Assembly: GCF_010587385.1 (NCBI RefSeq)
Contig: NZ_CP047475.1
Location: forward strand, 2,914,001-2,978,000
Source: Vibrio astriarenae
GTDB taxonomy: Bacteria; Pseudomonadota; Gammaproteobacteria; Enterobacterales; Vibrionaceae
Direction: 5' to 3'
DNA length: 64,000 nucleotides
This document shows, one piece after another, positions 52,629-63,057 of this stretch. The translations under genes were made by a program, and so were the position numbers. A model generated the notes under the pieces. It did no database searches. It saw nothing but the letters and a program-made list of their open reading frames with translations, and had not been told where the DNA came from. Within the stretch, counting starts at the first letter, position 1. Each line of letters opens with the position of its first letter.

Positions 52629-53090
52629 TTACAAAACCGCAATCACATCGGAAGGAGGATGCGGAGCGACAGAGTGGCCGTAGTGATATCGAATCACTGT
52701 GCGGCGTCTTGCCATCTGACCTTCTTGTATTGCGGCTTCAATGATGTGCTTGGGTAGCCTAAAACGTATGGTATATCCCTTACCTTGATCTTCGCTGTAG
52801 CTGTTAAGCGCAATTAAGCTGAACAGTCGGTCGAGCTCATTTTGAGGAGAGGCCTCGTCTTGCTCCTCTTCCGGTTCGAGATCGTAATCTGGGTGCTCCG
52901 CTGGATCCCAGGCTGACTGACGCTGTCGCTTATCATCTTCTTTGATTTTTCTCTCGGCATTGGACTTAGCCAACTCTACCGCAGGCTTCACAGGCTCTGT
53001 TGTTCGATTTTCTCTTGCAACCTGCTCCGTTTGCACGTTCACTGACGGGGCTATTAAAGGCATGCTGACATTGTTTGGTGAAACAATCAT
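52629..53090 (-). CDS. Conserved hypothetical protein (acidic, charged)
   Basis: I chose ATG at 53090 because GGAGG ends five bases before it; the frame extends 14 codons upstream. The 153-residue product starts MIVSPNNVSMPLIAPSV, then has a charged low-complexity middle (AERKIKEDDKRQRQ, EPEEEQDE). The last 50 residues (YTIRFRLPKHIIEAAIQEGQ, RRRTVIRYHYGHS) look like the conserved part. No membrane segment is present. Function is unknown; it lies between tex and bioH. Confidence 0.65.
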   Translation of the reverse strand: MIVSPNNVSMPLIAPSVNVQTEQVARENRTTEPVKPAVELAKSNAERKIKEDDKRQRQSAWDPAEHPDYDLEPEEEQDEASPQNELDRLFSLIALNSYSEDQGKGYTIRFRLPKHIIEAAIQEGQMARRRTVIRYHYGHSVAPHPPSDVIAVL

Positions 53091-53219
53091 CGAGTCCTCC
53101 TCATCCGCCATGACACCCGCATTGCACAACACTTCTTCAATAAAAAGGGCTGCTTGCGAGCAACTAACGCTAGGTTAGTGATCTGTTATCGACCACAAGC
53201 CTCCATTACTTAAACAAAA

Positions 53220-53984
53220 TTAACCAATAAATGTAACAAGTTGCTTATTGAACTCTTCTGACTCGGTAATAAATGGCGCGTGTGCAGATTGAGTGAAGAT
53301 GAATTGCGAACTGCTCGGCAGAAGCGACTGCATATCCGCAGCCACCTTGACCGGTACCAAACCATCTAATCGGCCGTAAAGCCGCAACACTGGTAGTGTC
53401 AATTCTGAAACGGCCTCGCGCAGATCAATATTTGCCAGAAAGCTCAAACCCAGCTGCAGGGCATTTTCGTTAGGGCTAGGACGCGACAGCACCGCTTGTT
53501 TAATGGTTTTGACATCTTGCCTTGCTGACGGGCTACCCATCGCTTGAAGCGCCATAAAGCGCTCTATCGTGGTATCAAAGTCTTGCGTGAGTTGTTCGGT
53601 AAATGCGGAGAGTACTTGAGGCTTAATCCCTCGCCATGGCAGATCCGCGGCAAACTTGGGGGAACTCGCAACCGTCACCAATTTTTGAACTCGCTCTGGG
53701 TGCGAGAGTGCCACTTGGCTGGCGACCAAGCCCCCCAAAGACCAGCCTATCCAGGTAGCTTGCTTTGGAGCTTGCTCAATCAATAGCGAAACAATGCTGT
53801 GCATATCAGTGGCTTCAACATCGGCTGAATGACCATACCCGGGAAGATCGACAACATGTACAGTAAAGTGCTGTGCTAGCTGCTGCGCCGTCGCCTCCCA
53901 TACCGCACCATTCATTCCCCAACCATGCAATAAAATCACATCCGGTCCCTGGCCTTGTGTCTGCCAATGTAATCTTGTGCTCAT
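53220..53984 (-). CDS. bioH: Pimeloyl-[acyl-carrier protein] methyl ester esterase
   Basis: From MSTRLHWQTQG at 53984, with CAGGAG upstream, the protein has 254 residues. The alpha/beta-hydrolase triad is Ser82 (GWSLGG), Asp207 (GRLDGLV) and His235 (SAHAPF), the same positions as in E. coli BioH. It frees pimeloyl-ACP for biotin synthesis. It is divergent from comF with an 83-bp gap. Confidence 0.96.
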   Translation of the reverse strand: MSTRLHWQTQGQGPDVILLHGWGMNGAVWEATAQQLAQHFTVHVVDLPGYGHSADVEATDMHSIVSLLIEQAPKQATWIGWSLGGLVASQVALSHPERVQKLVTVASSPKFAADLPWRGIKPQVLSAFTEQLTQDFDTTIERFMALQAMGSPSARQDVKTIKQAVLSRPSPNENALQLGLSFLANIDLREAVSELTLPVLRLYGRLDGLVPVKVAADMQSLLPSSSQFIFTQSAHAPFITESEEFNKQLVTFIG

Positions 53985-54067
53985 ACTCGCAAAGTCTCCT
54001 GCTTGCCCTATCTTCTGACTCTCACTAGGACAAAATCTCAATATTCTTAATCAAGGTGAATCACATC

Positions 54068-54799
54068 ATGTTATCGGATTGGTGGCAAAAAAACATCGCT
54101 CGGCTCACTGACCCGAGCTGTTGCCTGTGTAGGATGAATATTGAAGCCGAACAGCTTACATCTTCTCATCACGCCTTTTGGTGTACAAGTTGCGGTAAAG
54201 ACCTGATTCAGCTTCATCGCTGTCGCCGCTGTGGATTGCCGACTCAGGAGAAGAATGCTGAGCATTGTGGTGCGTGCTTAGCCGCCCCTCCACCGTGGCA
54301 TCGGCTTTATTGTCTGAGCGGGTATCAACCACCACTGAGTGATCTCGTGACTCAACTGAAACATCAAAGACAGTTCTGGCATGCAAGGCCGCTGGCTCTC
54401 GAACTTGCGGCAGTGATTGAAAAGCCCGCTCCTATTATTACCTGTGTGCCAATGCACTGGAGTCGTAGGTTATGGCGCGGTTTTAATCAAAGTGAACACT
54501 TGGCGTATTTCTTAGCAAATAGACTTGGCAGTGAGTTTGAACCTAACTTACTGCGTCGGAATAGGCGCACCAAACCACAGCAGGGCTTGAACGCCAGGCA
54601 GCGTCAGAGCAACCTAAAGACTGCTTTCGCTATCAATCACCTTTCCTCTCACAAGCATGTCGCGATTGTTGATGATGTGGTTACTACAGGGGCGACTATC
54701 GAGCAACTGTGCAAATTACTGCTTGATGTTGGCGTGGAAACCATTGATATTTATTGTGTCTGTCGCACTACCCTGAACGACACCAACCCTAGTGTTTAA
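54068..54799 (+). CDS. ComF family protein (GntX-like)
   Basis: From ATG at 54068, after AAGGTG, the protein has 243 residues. The N-terminal half has zinc-binding cysteine pairs (CCLCRM, WCTSCGKD, CRRCGLP, HCGACL). The C-terminal phosphoribosyltransferase-like domain has VAIVDDVVTTGATIEQL. Relatives are needed for DNA uptake (ComF) or were named GntX in E. coli; the exact role is not established. In Vibrio it may support natural transformation. Confidence 0.9.
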   Translation: MLSDWWQKNIARLTDPSCCLCRMNIEAEQLTSSHHAFWCTSCGKDLIQLHRCRRCGLPTQEKNAEHCGACLAAPPPWHRLYCLSGYQPPLSDLVTQLKHQRQFWHARPLALELAAVIEKPAPIITCVPMHWSRRLWRGFNQSEHLAYFLANRLGSEFEPNLLRRNRRTKPQQGLNARQRQSNLKTAFAINHLSSHKHVAIVDDVVTTGATIEQLCKLLLDVGVETIDIYCVCRTTLNDTNPSV

Positions 54800-54892
54800 A
54801 CTGAAAAACAGTGGCTAAATAAAATACTAGACCTAATCGTTATCAGGAGTAGAATACAAAAAATAGTTTACAAAAATAGTCAGGTATTAGCC

Positions 54893-55480
54893 GTGTCACA
54901 TCCGATTACGATTACTGAATCAGCTCAAGAACACTTTGCCAAGCTATTGGCTCAACAACCCGAAGGCACCAACATCCGTGTTTTCGTGGTAAACCCAGGA
55001 ACACAAAGCGCTGAGTGTGGCGTATCATACTGCCCACCAGAAGCGGTTGAAGCTACCGACACGGAATTTGCTTACGAACCTTTTTCTGCATACGTAGATG
55101 AACTTAGCCTACCCTTCCTAGAAGATGCTGAGATCGACTACGTGACGGATAAAATGGGCGCTCAACTGACCCTAAAAGCACCTAACGCAAAAATGCGTAA
55201 AGTGTCTGACGATGCGCCACTGATCGAGCGCGTTGAGTACGTGATTCAAACACAAGTGAACCCGCAACTGGCAGGTCACGGCGGTCACGTAAATCTTGTA
55301 GAGATCACTGACGAAGGTGTGGCTATCGTCGCTTTCGGCGGCGGTTGTAATGGCTGCTCAATGGTTGATGTGACGTTGAAAGAAGGCATCGAGAAGCAGC
55401 TTATCCAAGAGTTTGCTGGTGAGCTAACGGGCGTGAAAGACGCCACTGAGCACCAAGCGGGTGAGCACTCTTACTACTAA
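54893..55480 (+). CDS. nfuA: Fe-S biogenesis scaffold/carrier NfuA
   Basis: The 195-residue protein starts from GTG. It has an N-terminal degenerate A-type domain ([15 protein letters not shown]) and a C-terminal Nfu domain with Cys152-x2-Cys155 ([11 protein letters not shown]), which binds the 4Fe-4S cluster in a dimer. It follows comF and is followed by a strong terminator. Confidence 0.97.
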   Translation: MSHPITITESAQEHFAKLLAQQPEGTNIRVFVVNPGTQSAECGVSYCPPEAVEATDTEFAYEPFSAYVDELSLPFLEDAEIDYVTDKMGAQLTLKAPNAKMRKVSDDAPLIERVEYVIQTQVNPQLAGHGGHVNLVEITDEGVAIVAFGGGCNGCSMVDVTLKEGIEKQLIQEFAGELTGVKDATEHQAGEHSYY

Positions 55481-55505
55481 GCCTTGCGCCAACTAAACGA
55501 TACTA

Positions 55506-55541
55506 AACACCTCAATACAGCCCTGTATTGAGGTGTTTTAT
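55506..55541. terminator. Terminator after nfuA
   Basis: AACACCTCAATACA (55506-55519), loop GCCC, and TGTATTGAGGTGTT (55524-55537) form a 14-bp perfect stem with a short T-run. It lies between convergent nfuA and the SDR gene and could serve both. Confidence 0.9.
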
Positions 55542-56248
55542 TATGGGTAGTTTTTCTCAACTAATGGGCGAATGGTAAGTTCATCAACCACTGCCTGTGC
55601 GGGTTGGCTTGCCATATAAAGAACCGCATCAGCAACTTGCTCTGCGCTCAAGTACCGCGGCCTTTCAGCCTCTCTAAATGGTGTATCAACGCCTCCTGGG
55701 TATATCGCGCAAACCTTAATCCCATTCTCCCTAACTTCTTTTCTAAACACCTTCGTTAGCGCGTCAAAGCTTGCTTTCGATGCGGTATATGCGCCGATTC
55801 CCTCGTTAGAAAAGTGGCAAACGGTGGATAGGACATTAATGATCATCCCTTCGTTTCGCGGCTTCATGGAACGATTATAAATCTCCTGCATGAAAACAAA
55901 TGGCGATACAGTGTTAAGTGCGAGTAGCTCATTTAAGGTATCAACGGGTAACGCTTCGACTTTATGTCTTGAGGTATTCGCACCCGCGCAATTGACCAGC
56001 ACATCGACTTGTCCCAGTTCCAGTAGTGCGCCGATGATAAAGTCTTTGGTCATGTCACTGTCTGTGGCATCAAACGCGCGATAATACATATTGCCGGAAT
56101 GTTCAGGCAACTCTTCAAGCAAGTGTTTTAGCTTTTGTTCCGAGCGCCCACAAAACGCAACATTCGCGCCGAGTGCAGCTAAACGCATGACGATTTCTCT
56201 GCCTATTCCGGAAGTTGCTCCCGTCACCATAACGGTCTTTTGATTCAT
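55541..56248 (-). CDS. Short-chain dehydrogenase/reductase
   Basis: The 235-residue enzyme has the NAD(P)-binding VTGATSGIGREIV (TGxxxGxG), NCAGAN, the catalytic Ser141 (VLST), and Tyr154-x3-Lys158 (YTASK). CGRS at 33-36 after strand 2 suggests NADP use. It is a classical SDR of unknown substrate, and its neighbours give no pathway clue. The product of the family is often a keto or hydroxy compound reductase. Confidence 0.85.
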   Translation of the reverse strand: MNQKTVMVTGATSGIGREIVMRLAALGANVAFCGRSEQKLKHLLEELPEHSGNMYYRAFDATDSDMTKDFIIGALLELGQVDVLVNCAGANTSRHKVEALPVDTLNELLALNTVSPFVFMQEIYNRSMKPRNEGMIINVLSTVCHFSNEGIGAYTASKASFDALTKVFRKEVRENGIKVCAIYPGGVDTPFREAERPRYLSAEQVADAVLYMASQPAQAVVDELTIRPLVEKNYP

Positions 56249-56439
56249 ACTTTGCTGCCCGTTCTCTGTATTCCAGATAGATAACCTCTAATCTAACCTA
56301 ACTCGGTAGGACGAAATGTGAGCAACACTGAAAAATGTAAACGTTACCACTAAGATCTGACTCTTTTATTCCTCTCGTGTTTTCACCTATAGTAAGGCTA
56401 TCTACACCTCATGGCCTCACGCCTCAAAGGGAGCTTGCT

Positions 56440-56991
56440 TTGAAAAAACGTTCTTTACCTAACATCCTTGAAACGAGAGTGGTGGCGCAATCGCGTCTGT
56501 TTACGATTGAGTCGCAAGATCTTGAGTTCAGTAATGGTGAAAAGCGTACCTATGAGCGCATGAAACCAAGTGGACGAAATGCGGTCATGATGGTTCCGAT
56601 TAGCGACTCTGGCGATATCCTCCTAGTGCGTGAATACGCGGCTGGAACGGAGCGCTATGAGCTTGGGTTTCCCAAAGGCTTGATTGATTTAGGTGAAACA
56701 CCAGAGCAAGCGGCGAATCGTGAACTCAAAGAAGAGATTGGGTTTGGGGCCAACAGCCTTATCCCACTCAAAGAGGTGGTACTCGCGCCTTCCTATTTTT
56801 CCAGTAAGATGACGCTGTTCGTGGTGCAAGATCTCTACCCTGAAACATTGGAAGGTGATGAGCCAGAACCACTCGAGATCGTTCGCTGGCCACTAGCACA
56901 AGCGGAAGAGTTACTGACTCACTTAGATTTCTGTGAAGCACGCAGTATTACCGCCCTGCTGCTTGCGCTACGCTTTTTAAATAGCCAGTAG
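56440..56991 (+). CDS. nudE: ADP compounds hydrolase NudE
   Basis: I prefer the TTG at 56440 (LKKRSLPNILETRVV), after GGGAGC, giving 183 residues close to E. coli NudE; an upstream GTG at 56377 is in frame. The Nudix box GLIDLGETPEQAANRELKEE followed by IGF is intact, and APSYFSSKM plus YPETLEGDEPEPLE are NudE hallmarks. It hydrolyses ADP-ribose, Ap3A and NADH-type substrates. It is upstream of cysQ by 36 bp. Confidence 0.95.
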   Translation: MKKRSLPNILETRVVAQSRLFTIESQDLEFSNGEKRTYERMKPSGRNAVMMVPISDSGDILLVREYAAGTERYELGFPKGLIDLGETPEQAANRELKEEIGFGANSLIPLKEVVLAPSYFSSKMTLFVVQDLYPETLEGDEPEPLEIVRWPLAQAEELLTHLDFCEARSITALLLALRFLNSQ

Positions 56992-57027
56992 TCATCATTT
57001 AATTGGACTCTGTTGAAAGGATTTTGC

Positions 57028-57855
57028 ATGACCACCTCACACGACCTCTCTCCTCTTCTACCCAATGTCATCGAGATAGCCCGCTCAGCTGGGCAGCTTA
57101 TTTTAGACATCTACCAAAAAAAGCAGTACGAGGAGTACACAAAGTCGGATGAAACGCCAGTCACCAGTGCTGATATCGCTGCACACAAACTGATCACCAA
57201 ACAGCTCTCCGAGCTGACCCCTGATATCCCTGTTCTCTCGGAAGAGGCAGCAGACATTAGCCTAGAAAAACGCGCACAATGGGATCGTTACTGGCTGGTT
57301 GACCCGCTTGATGGCACACAAGAGTTCATCGCTCGTAGCGGAGATTTCGCCACCATTATTGCCTTGATTGACAACAATCGTCCGATTATGGGTGTAGTGT
57401 ATGCCCCGGTTTCAGGTGTCACGTACTACGCATACAGAGATAAAGGCGCGTGGAAGATCCCGGACATGGCTGAGAGTGTGCGGATAAAATCGCACCAGCA
57501 TCCAGGAAAGATGCAGCCAATCGCGATTGCTATTAGCCGTCGTCAAGACATCAACCGTATCACCGGTCGTATGAGCTCAGCGTGGAACTATGAGCTTGTG
57601 CCACTGGGCTCTGCGGCACTAAAGGCGTGTTTAGTTGCGGAAGGTGCTGTGGATTGCTATCTGAGATTAGGGCCGACTGGTGAATGGGATACCGCTGCCA
57701 CGCAGTGTATTGTCGAAGAGGCCGGTGGTCGAATTTTGGATACTCATTTGCAGCCATTGTCATACAACGAGCGCGATACGTTGGAGAACCCGAACTTTAT
57801 TGTACTTGGGGATGAGTCGTTGGATTGGGGTGAGATTCTGGAAGAGAAAGGTTAA
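57028..57855 (+). CDS. cysQ: 3'(2'),5'-bisphosphate nucleotidase
   Basis: From MTTSHDLSPLL at 57028, after AAAGGA, the protein has 275 residues. It has the inositol-phosphatase fold motifs SEEAA, WLVDPLDGTQEFI and EWDTAATQCIVEEAGG. CysQ removes PAP left by sulfate assimilation and by PAPS-dependent sulfotransferases. The stop codon lies inside the first unit of a heptamer array. nudE and cysQ are a probable operon. Confidence 0.96.
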   Translation: MTTSHDLSPLLPNVIEIARSAGQLILDIYQKKQYEEYTKSDETPVTSADIAAHKLITKQLSELTPDIPVLSEEAADISLEKRAQWDRYWLVDPLDGTQEFIARSGDFATIIALIDNNRPIMGVVYAPVSGVTYYAYRDKGAWKIPDMAESVRIKSHQHPGKMQPIAIAISRRQDINRITGRMSSAWNYELVPLGSAALKACLVAEGAVDCYLRLGPTGEWDTAATQCIVEEAGGRILDTHLQPLSYNERDTLENPNFIVLGDESLDWGEILEEKG

Positions 57856-57886
57856 AGGTTAAAGGTTAAAGGTTAAAGGTTAAAGG
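57847..57886. repeat. Tandem array of AAAGGTT (5 copies)
   Basis: Five perfect heptamers overlap the end of cysQ: the TAA stop is formed by the repeat. AACTTTCTTCCACCTTGTACCT follows in part at about 57917-57938, matching words near other arrays. The gap to gspN holds no gene. Confidence 0.95.
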
Positions 57887-57955
57887 GAGAGTAAGCCGCT
57901 TCTATATGCGACGTCTAACTTTCTTCCACCTTGTACCTTCAACCTTAATTCTGCT

Positions 57956-58711
57956 TTAGAACCGCCCTTTCTGACTCAGCTGATAACGCCCTTGGTTATC
58001 TGGCTGGCCAACTAGGCTCAGCTGGCTAGAGAGTATCGACGGAAACTCGGCCTCTGGCTTGAACCAGCCTTGTGAATCATAGCGATTATTTGACTCTAGT
58101 GTGGCACTAAACTCGCCACTCACCTGCGCGCTTTGCAGTGCACCGTTGACTTGCCACTGGCTGTCTTGGCAACTGATATCGGCAATCACTGGACCTAGAA
58201 GGATTGGGCCTACAGGCGTGCTTAACTCACCAGCAGCCCAGGCAATAGTTCCTTCTGCTGATGCACAATAAGGCTGGTCAAACTGGTAATCTCGCATGGT
58301 GAGTTCAACCTGACCCAAGGCATCAATTGGGATTGGCATCGGTAATTGCGACATTACATACGAAGCTGGGACTGAAGCGACAAACTGTTTTGCGTAAGGG
58401 CCAGACAGACCAACACCCACGGTGCCACGACCACGCAGATCAATGGCACTTCCGCGGCCAAAGCGAATATCAGCCTCTACGCGAGCCATCAACAAGGAAG
58501 CAGGTTTCACTTGCCATTGCAAAGAGCCGATTTGTTGCCCTTGCGCAGTGACACGTTGTGCCTGACCATTCCAAATCGTACCTGAGACACCTTCAACCTG
58601 AGCTACCTGCTTAGGCAGATAGCTCAATGCAAAGCTCGCTGGAATATGCGCAATCACACTCACCAAGAACACAACAACACACAGTAGTGAGATTAAGATA
58701 ATACGGCGCAT
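57956..58711 (-). CDS. gspN: Type II secretion protein N
   Basis: The 251-residue bitopic protein has one N-terminal membrane segment (about 4-22) and a periplasmic domain with FALSYLPKQVAQVEGVSGTIW, typical of GspN. It is the last visible gene of the gsp operon; the gene before it (gspM) abuts it. GspN is found in some type II systems and its role is not well defined. Confidence 0.92.
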   Translation of the reverse strand: MRRIILISLLCVVVFLVSVIAHIPASFALSYLPKQVAQVEGVSGTIWNGQAQRVTAQGQQIGSLQWQVKPASLLMARVEADIRFGRGSAIDLRGRGTVGVGLSGPYAKQFVASVPASYVMSQLPMPIPIDALGQVELTMRDYQFDQPYCASAEGTIAWAAGELSTPVGPILLGPVIADISCQDSQWQVNGALQSAQVSGEFSATLESNNRYDSQGWFKPEAEFPSILSSQLSLVGQPDNQGRYQLSQKGRF

Positions 58712-59211
58712 TAGTTGCCTCCCTTTTGGAACTGCAAGCGCTTCACGTCAACTAAACCTGCGCGGTCTGTGCGATCAACATCGAGGAACGCCACTTCCAC
58801 TCCTTGCTGCTCTTTCAGGTATGAGATCCAATTTAAAAGTTGTTCAAACGGGATAGGTTGAACCCACACCTGCATCATATCGTCGCGAGGCGTCATACGA
58901 ATGATTTCAACTTGGTAACGACTGGCAGATGAGTAAATCAACTGATTGAGAGGCTGATTGCTAGTGACAATACCGCCTTGAGCACGCAGCTGTGTCACTT
59001 CATCGGCTTTATTGGTTACCCAGCTCAGAAGTTGTCTTTCGGCATCGATTCGCAAGCGTGCGTTTTCCGCCTTAGCTTGGATTGGCTGAATCAAGCCCCA
59101 GTACAAAATACCCAGTAAAGCAAAGCCAGCACACACGCCAACCAGACGCTGTTCTCGCTGAGATAGTCCTTGCCACCAGCTTTTTACGGTTGCTAATTGT
59201 TCCATCATCAC
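58711..59211 (-). CDS. gspM: Type II secretion protein M
   Basis: The 166-residue inner-membrane protein has WWQGLSQREQRLV then a membrane segment (about 24-42), and a periplasmic ferredoxin-like domain. It stabilises GspL in the assembly platform. It overlaps the start of gspN by one base and follows gspL by 3 bp. Confidence 0.95.
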   Translation of the reverse strand: MMMEQLATVKSWWQGLSQREQRLVGVCAGFALLGILYWGLIQPIQAKAENARLRIDAERQLLSWVTNKADEVTQLRAQGGIVTSNQPLNQLIYSSASRYQVEIIRMTPRDDMMQVWVQPIPFEQLLNWISYLKEQQGVEVAFLDVDRTDRAGLVDVKRLQFQKGGN

Positions 59212-59214
59212 CCT

Positions 59215-60426
59215 CTACTGCGCCTTAATCGTGAACGTGCCAGTCACAACATCTTGGTTGCGATTGAGTGGACCTTGCTCAACCTCAAAACGCTCTGCCA
59301 ATGCGACTCGAGCCTTTTCAAAACTTTGGAAGTCAGCACCTTGAGCCACTATACGCACCTCACCACGATTGGCATCAAAGCGTAAGCTTTGCATCTGAAT
59401 GTCTGGTTTCGCACCGAGTGAACTTGAAAGGTTCGAGAACCAGTTCAACAGCGAGTCTTCCCCCGCGCCCCCAGAGAGACGAGCAATTTCAGACTCCATT
59501 TCACGTCTTAGGTAACTCGTTGTCGGGATGCGACTCTTACCGGTTAAATCACGGAAGATACGTTCGCTCTCGGCACGATAAGCTGATGCCTGAGACTCGT
59601 AACGCTGAATTTCAAGTACGTACTGCCCCATCAAGACCACCAGCAGCACACCTGCTGCGATGGCGGCTTTTTGCCACACTTTCCAGTGCTTCATGATGGA
59701 TGAGCTTTGCTTGAAAGCGCCTGTTAACAGGTTGACTTTGCTGCTTATCGCTTGAGTCGCAAGCAGCTGCATCGGCAGCTCAGCTGGCGCATTGTGCCAC
59801 TCTTGCCCCTCTGACAAACTCAGCTCTGGTAAAGGTGTATAGGCTTGCAGAGGTAGATACTCATCTGCGCTTTTGACCCAGTCTGACTGAGCTGTCAGTG
59901 CAAGCCAATCGCTTGGCACCACAGCCCCTAAGTCCGAACCCTTTTTCACCAGCCACTCATTACCCAATTGAACAGCACTCAAGCCATCTTGATTAGTTGG
60001 TAGCGCTAGCACATCTGGCATGACTTTCTTAACGTCAAAACCGAGTGTTCGACACTTCTCAAGCATCTGCTCAAACCAATCAAGGGCAACGGCGGAAACC
60101 CACGCCTCATCGCCTTTCTTGCTCAGAATAGTAAAGTGCAAGTCATCGACGTCTTGTGCCAGTTCATCTTCGAGCAAAAACGGCAGCATAGATTCAAACT
60201 GGCGACTAGCCCCTTTGGGAATCTCTACGCGGTTTAATGCCACATCGGTTGCTGACAACAATAGGATAACGCTACGCTGCTGAGCATAACTCTGCAGCGT
60301 CTCTAGTTCTGATTCATTGGCTAGTTCACCACTAGCAATGACTTCATTATTTTGTGTAGACCACACCAACCATGGAACGGGAGAGTTCGGCTGGCTAGTT
60401 AGTCGAACGGTCAGAAACTCGCTCAC
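59215..60426 (-). CDS. gspL: Type II secretion protein L
   Basis: From GTG at 60426 ([16 protein letters not shown]) the protein has 403 residues. A large actin-like cytoplasmic domain is followed by one membrane segment (about 248-266, [20 protein letters not shown]) and a periplasmic domain. It recruits the GspE ATPase to the membrane. Its start lies within the end of gspK (32-bp overlap). Confidence 0.96.
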   Translation of the reverse strand: MSEFLTVRLTSQPNSPVPWLVWSTQNNEVIASGELANESELETLQSYAQQRSVILLLSATDVALNRVEIPKGASRQFESMLPFLLEDELAQDVDDLHFTILSKKGDEAWVSAVALDWFEQMLEKCRTLGFDVKKVMPDVLALPTNQDGLSAVQLGNEWLVKKGSDLGAVVPSDWLALTAQSDWVKSADEYLPLQAYTPLPELSLSEGQEWHNAPAELPMQLLATQAISSKVNLLTGAFKQSSSIMKHWKVWQKAAIAAGVLLVVLMGQYVLEIQRYESQASAYRAESERIFRDLTGKSRIPTTSYLRREMESEIARLSGGAGEDSLLNWFSNLSSSLGAKPDIQMQSLRFDANRGEVRIVAQGADFQSFEKARVALAERFEVEQGPLNRNQDVVTGTFTIKAQ

Positions 60427-61435
60427 TGATCCCTCCAAAACGACGGCGTACCACCGACGCTGTTTCCCTATTGCTACTGTACAATAGGCTTCTAATTCTT
60501 ACTCTAGACTGCTCAACCCAAACTTGAGCATCTAGCTCGAAATACTGACTATCCACACCTAAAAAGGCTTTTGCTTCATCACGCACACCAGCTTGGACGC
60601 TGGCCATTTCGGATTCGGCAAGGAAATCATCAACTGAATTCCATCCATCATAAGGTCGTCCCTCAATCAGGTTTTTAGCATCGCTGTCAGAGAGGTGTGG
60701 ATGAAACATCGCCTCTAACAACGGCGCTTGATGCGGCTCTATCGTGTTTACATTGAGTACCCACTGATCGGTCGGCAATGCACACACCATTGGCGCCACA
60801 TTTTGCATGATCTCGCCGGTCACTCCATTGATCGCTCTAAGCTCAGTGCTATCTGCAATCCAACTATTGGCCGTTAAATAGGCGGGCTGAACACTTTCAT
60901 AGTAGCTATCTTCTACGCCACTGATGGTCTGAGTGTTGGTATCTGGGTCAATAAACTCATAAGTAGAATCCGTAATGGTCTCCGCTAAGTAGTTATCGAC
61001 ATCCACCGCTTCTAATAGCTGCTGCCAAACACGCATAATGTAAGGGCGTTGATTTGAGTTGGTCGGGATAGTTGCCGAGCCAATCGCATTCAAATTCAAA
61101 CAGGCTTGGCGATCCCAAATACGACCTCGCGCTACACCGTAATCAAGCGGATAGGTTTGCTCTTCAAGCGCCCACGCCTGTGAGGTGTTAATGGTATCGC
61201 TGTCTTTATAGCTTTGTTCAATACCCACTATCGCCAATGATTCAACACCCAAGCTGTACCAATACGCTTGTTGGTAGTTAATCTGGTTGGTCGCCCGTTT
61301 AAACTGAGTAAACAGACGCCCAGACATACTGGCAGCAATCGATGCCATCACCGCAAGAATCATCAATACAACGATGATGGCGACACCCTGCTGTTTCGCC
61401 GCCTTTGGTAAAGAGAGCGTCGATACGTTAGCCAT
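60395..61435 (-). CDS. gspK: Type II secretion minor pseudopilin K
   Basis: The 346-residue pseudopilin has a basic leader ending KQQG, followed by [17 protein letters not shown]; the usual Glu5 is absent, as in other GspK. A large globular domain follows. It caps the pseudopilus tip with GspI and GspJ. It overlaps gspJ by 8 bp and gspL by 32 bp. Confidence 0.95.
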   Translation of the reverse strand: MANVSTLSLPKAAKQQGVAIIVVLMILAVMASIAASMSGRLFTQFKRATNQINYQQAYWYSLGVESLAIVGIEQSYKDSDTINTSQAWALEEQTYPLDYGVARGRIWDRQACLNLNAIGSATIPTNSNQRPYIMRVWQQLLEAVDVDNYLAETITDSTYEFIDPDTNTQTISGVEDSYYESVQPAYLTANSWIADSTELRAINGVTGEIMQNVAPMVCALPTDQWVLNVNTIEPHQAPLLEAMFHPHLSDSDAKNLIEGRPYDGWNSVDDFLAESEMASVQAGVRDEAKAFLGVDSQYFELDAQVWVEQSRVRIRSLLYSSNRETASVVRRRFGGISERVSDRSTN

Positions 61436-62084
61436 CGTCCTCTCCTCCCGATGAATTCAACTGACCACCTGAGGTGAGGTAGATACGTTCAATCTCACCG
61501 TAGTCTTCTAGCTCCAGCCTTACCGAGACTGCGCGTGGCAGTCGATTACTCACCGTCCACTCTGTTAGCCACTCTGAGCCGTTGTAAAAACGCACATCAA
61601 AGCTCTCAACCCCGGTGAGCAGTGGCGCGACAATCGGCTCTTGCCCGACCGGTGTGTCAGGGTAGCGCCACCAAGCACGCTCAAGCACTTGCTCTTGGGT
61701 GCGATACCCCACTTTCGTCACCTCACCACGAGGAAACTGCTGCTCTGGGTTGTGCCAACCCAAACGAGTAAACACTAGCCCTTTGGTATCGGAATCAAGC
61801 AGATAGTCTTGCCAAAACAACAGCGCAGAACTGGGCTCTTCGCCATTGGTGCGCATGGTTCGCGTCGCCATTTGACGAAAATCGTTGTCCATCATGACCA
61901 GAGCACGTTGTAGCTCTTTAAGGCGCTCGCTGCTGCGCAGTGACACCTCGTTACTTTGCTGTACTTGGTTAAGTACTTGGTATGCTCCCACGCTCAAGCT
62001 GGCGAAGATGGCAATCGCTACCAGCACCTCGATCAGGGTGAAGCCGTGCTGTGTTGCTCTACGGTTCATCACTTTACGGGACAT
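61428..62084 (-). CDS. gspJ: Type II secretion minor pseudopilin J
   Basis: From ATG at 62084 ([19 protein letters not shown]) the protein has 218 residues; a longer frame runs back into gspI. The prepilin cleavage site is HG^[13 protein letters not shown]. It overlaps the end of gspI by 11 bp. It is part of the pseudopilus tip complex. Confidence 0.95.
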   Translation of the reverse strand: MSRKVMNRRATQHGFTLIEVLVAIAIFASLSVGAYQVLNQVQQSNEVSLRSSERLKELQRALVMMDNDFRQMATRTMRTNGEEPSSALLFWQDYLLDSDTKGLVFTRLGWHNPEQQFPRGEVTKVGYRTQEQVLERAWWRYPDTPVGQEPIVAPLLTGVESFDVRFYNGSEWLTEWTVSNRLPRAVSVRLELEDYGEIERIYLTSGGQLNSSGGEDDG

Positions 62085-62427
62085 AGCTTCGCACCGTAAC
62101 GACTGGTGAGCTGTCTTTGTTGGCTGCAACACTGACATCAAATGCTTTGAGTAAATTATCTGACGTCTTTACGGGTGCAACCTGCCAATACCAGGTTCGC
62201 CCTGCCAGCTCTTCTGTGCCTTTTTGCGCTTTGAGCTTGCTTGGCTCTAGCATCACCTTCGCCATCTGGTTATCCACCACCATCGCAGCAAAGGTTTTCT
62301 CTTCTAAATAGCTCAATGTATTAATGTGCTGGCTGACCGAACGAATAACCGCAATGGCGGCCGTGGCAAATATCGTCAATGCCACCAGCACTTCTAATAA
62401 GGTCATGCCCGAAGATTTACGTTTCAT
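62074..62427 (-). CDS. gspI: Type II secretion minor pseudopilin I
   Basis: The 117-residue protein has the prepilin cleavage site SG^MTLLEVLVALTIFA. It forms the core of the tip complex with GspJ and GspK. The start overlaps the gspH stop (ATGA). Confidence 0.95.
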   Translation of the reverse strand: MKRKSSGMTLLEVLVALTIFATAAIAVIRSVSQHINTLSYLEEKTFAAMVVDNQMAKVMLEPSKLKAQKGTEELAGRTWYWQVAPVKTSDNLLKAFDVSVAANKDSSPVVTVRSYVP

Positions 62428-63047
62428 CGTTCATCTCCCGGCGCAGCTTCACCTGGTGCCAATCGATGAATCACACCGTTTTCCGCCACAATAATTCGCC
62501 AGTTGTCATCATTGACCGGCTCATTGTTGGCAAGCACATGCAGGCTGAAAGGCGTAATCTCACCACTGGACAAAATAAAGATCTGTGGTGGGCGTGGTTT
62601 GCGATCCTTTTCAACATCTGCAAACATATCTTCATCAAACAAGGAGCCAGGATTGAACAGGCTATCGTTGTTTGACCAAACATCACCACCAAGAGTCATC
62701 TCCATCATCAAACTCTCTGGCAGAGTAATTTCATTCGCCATGCCATCAAGCTCCATCGCTTTCCAGCCATCATCACCCAAAGACATTAGGTGAATGCGAT
62801 TCTGTTTTTCGTCTATGCGCAGGCCGTAGTTTTGCCCACTGAGCAACGCTTCGTCATTGAGCAGCTGTAGCTGCAGAAACAGGCGCTGACTCTCTTCTTT
62901 CGCTTGATCTTCCGTTGAGCTGACAAAGGTAGAGATGACAGCAACCGCACTGACAGAAACCAGCACTAATACAAGAAGCAGCTCTAGTAGTGTAAAGCCA
63001 TTATGGCGATTCAACTTACTCGGATTTGAGGCAAAAAACACAATCAC
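62424..63047 (-). CDS. gspH: Type II secretion minor pseudopilin H
   Basis: The 207-residue protein has the prepilin cleavage site NG^FTLLELLLVLVLVS after a leader; an in-frame downstream start is possible but not needed. It connects the tip to the GspG shaft. It is separated from gspG by a 45-bp gap that contains a hairpin. Confidence 0.93.
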   Translation of the reverse strand: MIVFFASNPSKLNRHNGFTLLELLLVLVLVSVSAVAVISTFVSSTEDQAKEESQRLFLQLQLLNDEALLSGQNYGLRIDEKQNRIHLMSLGDDGWKAMELDGMANEITLPESLMMEMTLGGDVWSNNDSLFNPGSLFDEDMFADVEKDRKPRPPQIFILSSGEITPFSLHVLANNEPVNDDNWRIIVAENGVIHRLAPGEAAPGDER

Positions 63048-63057
63048 ACTCTGAAGG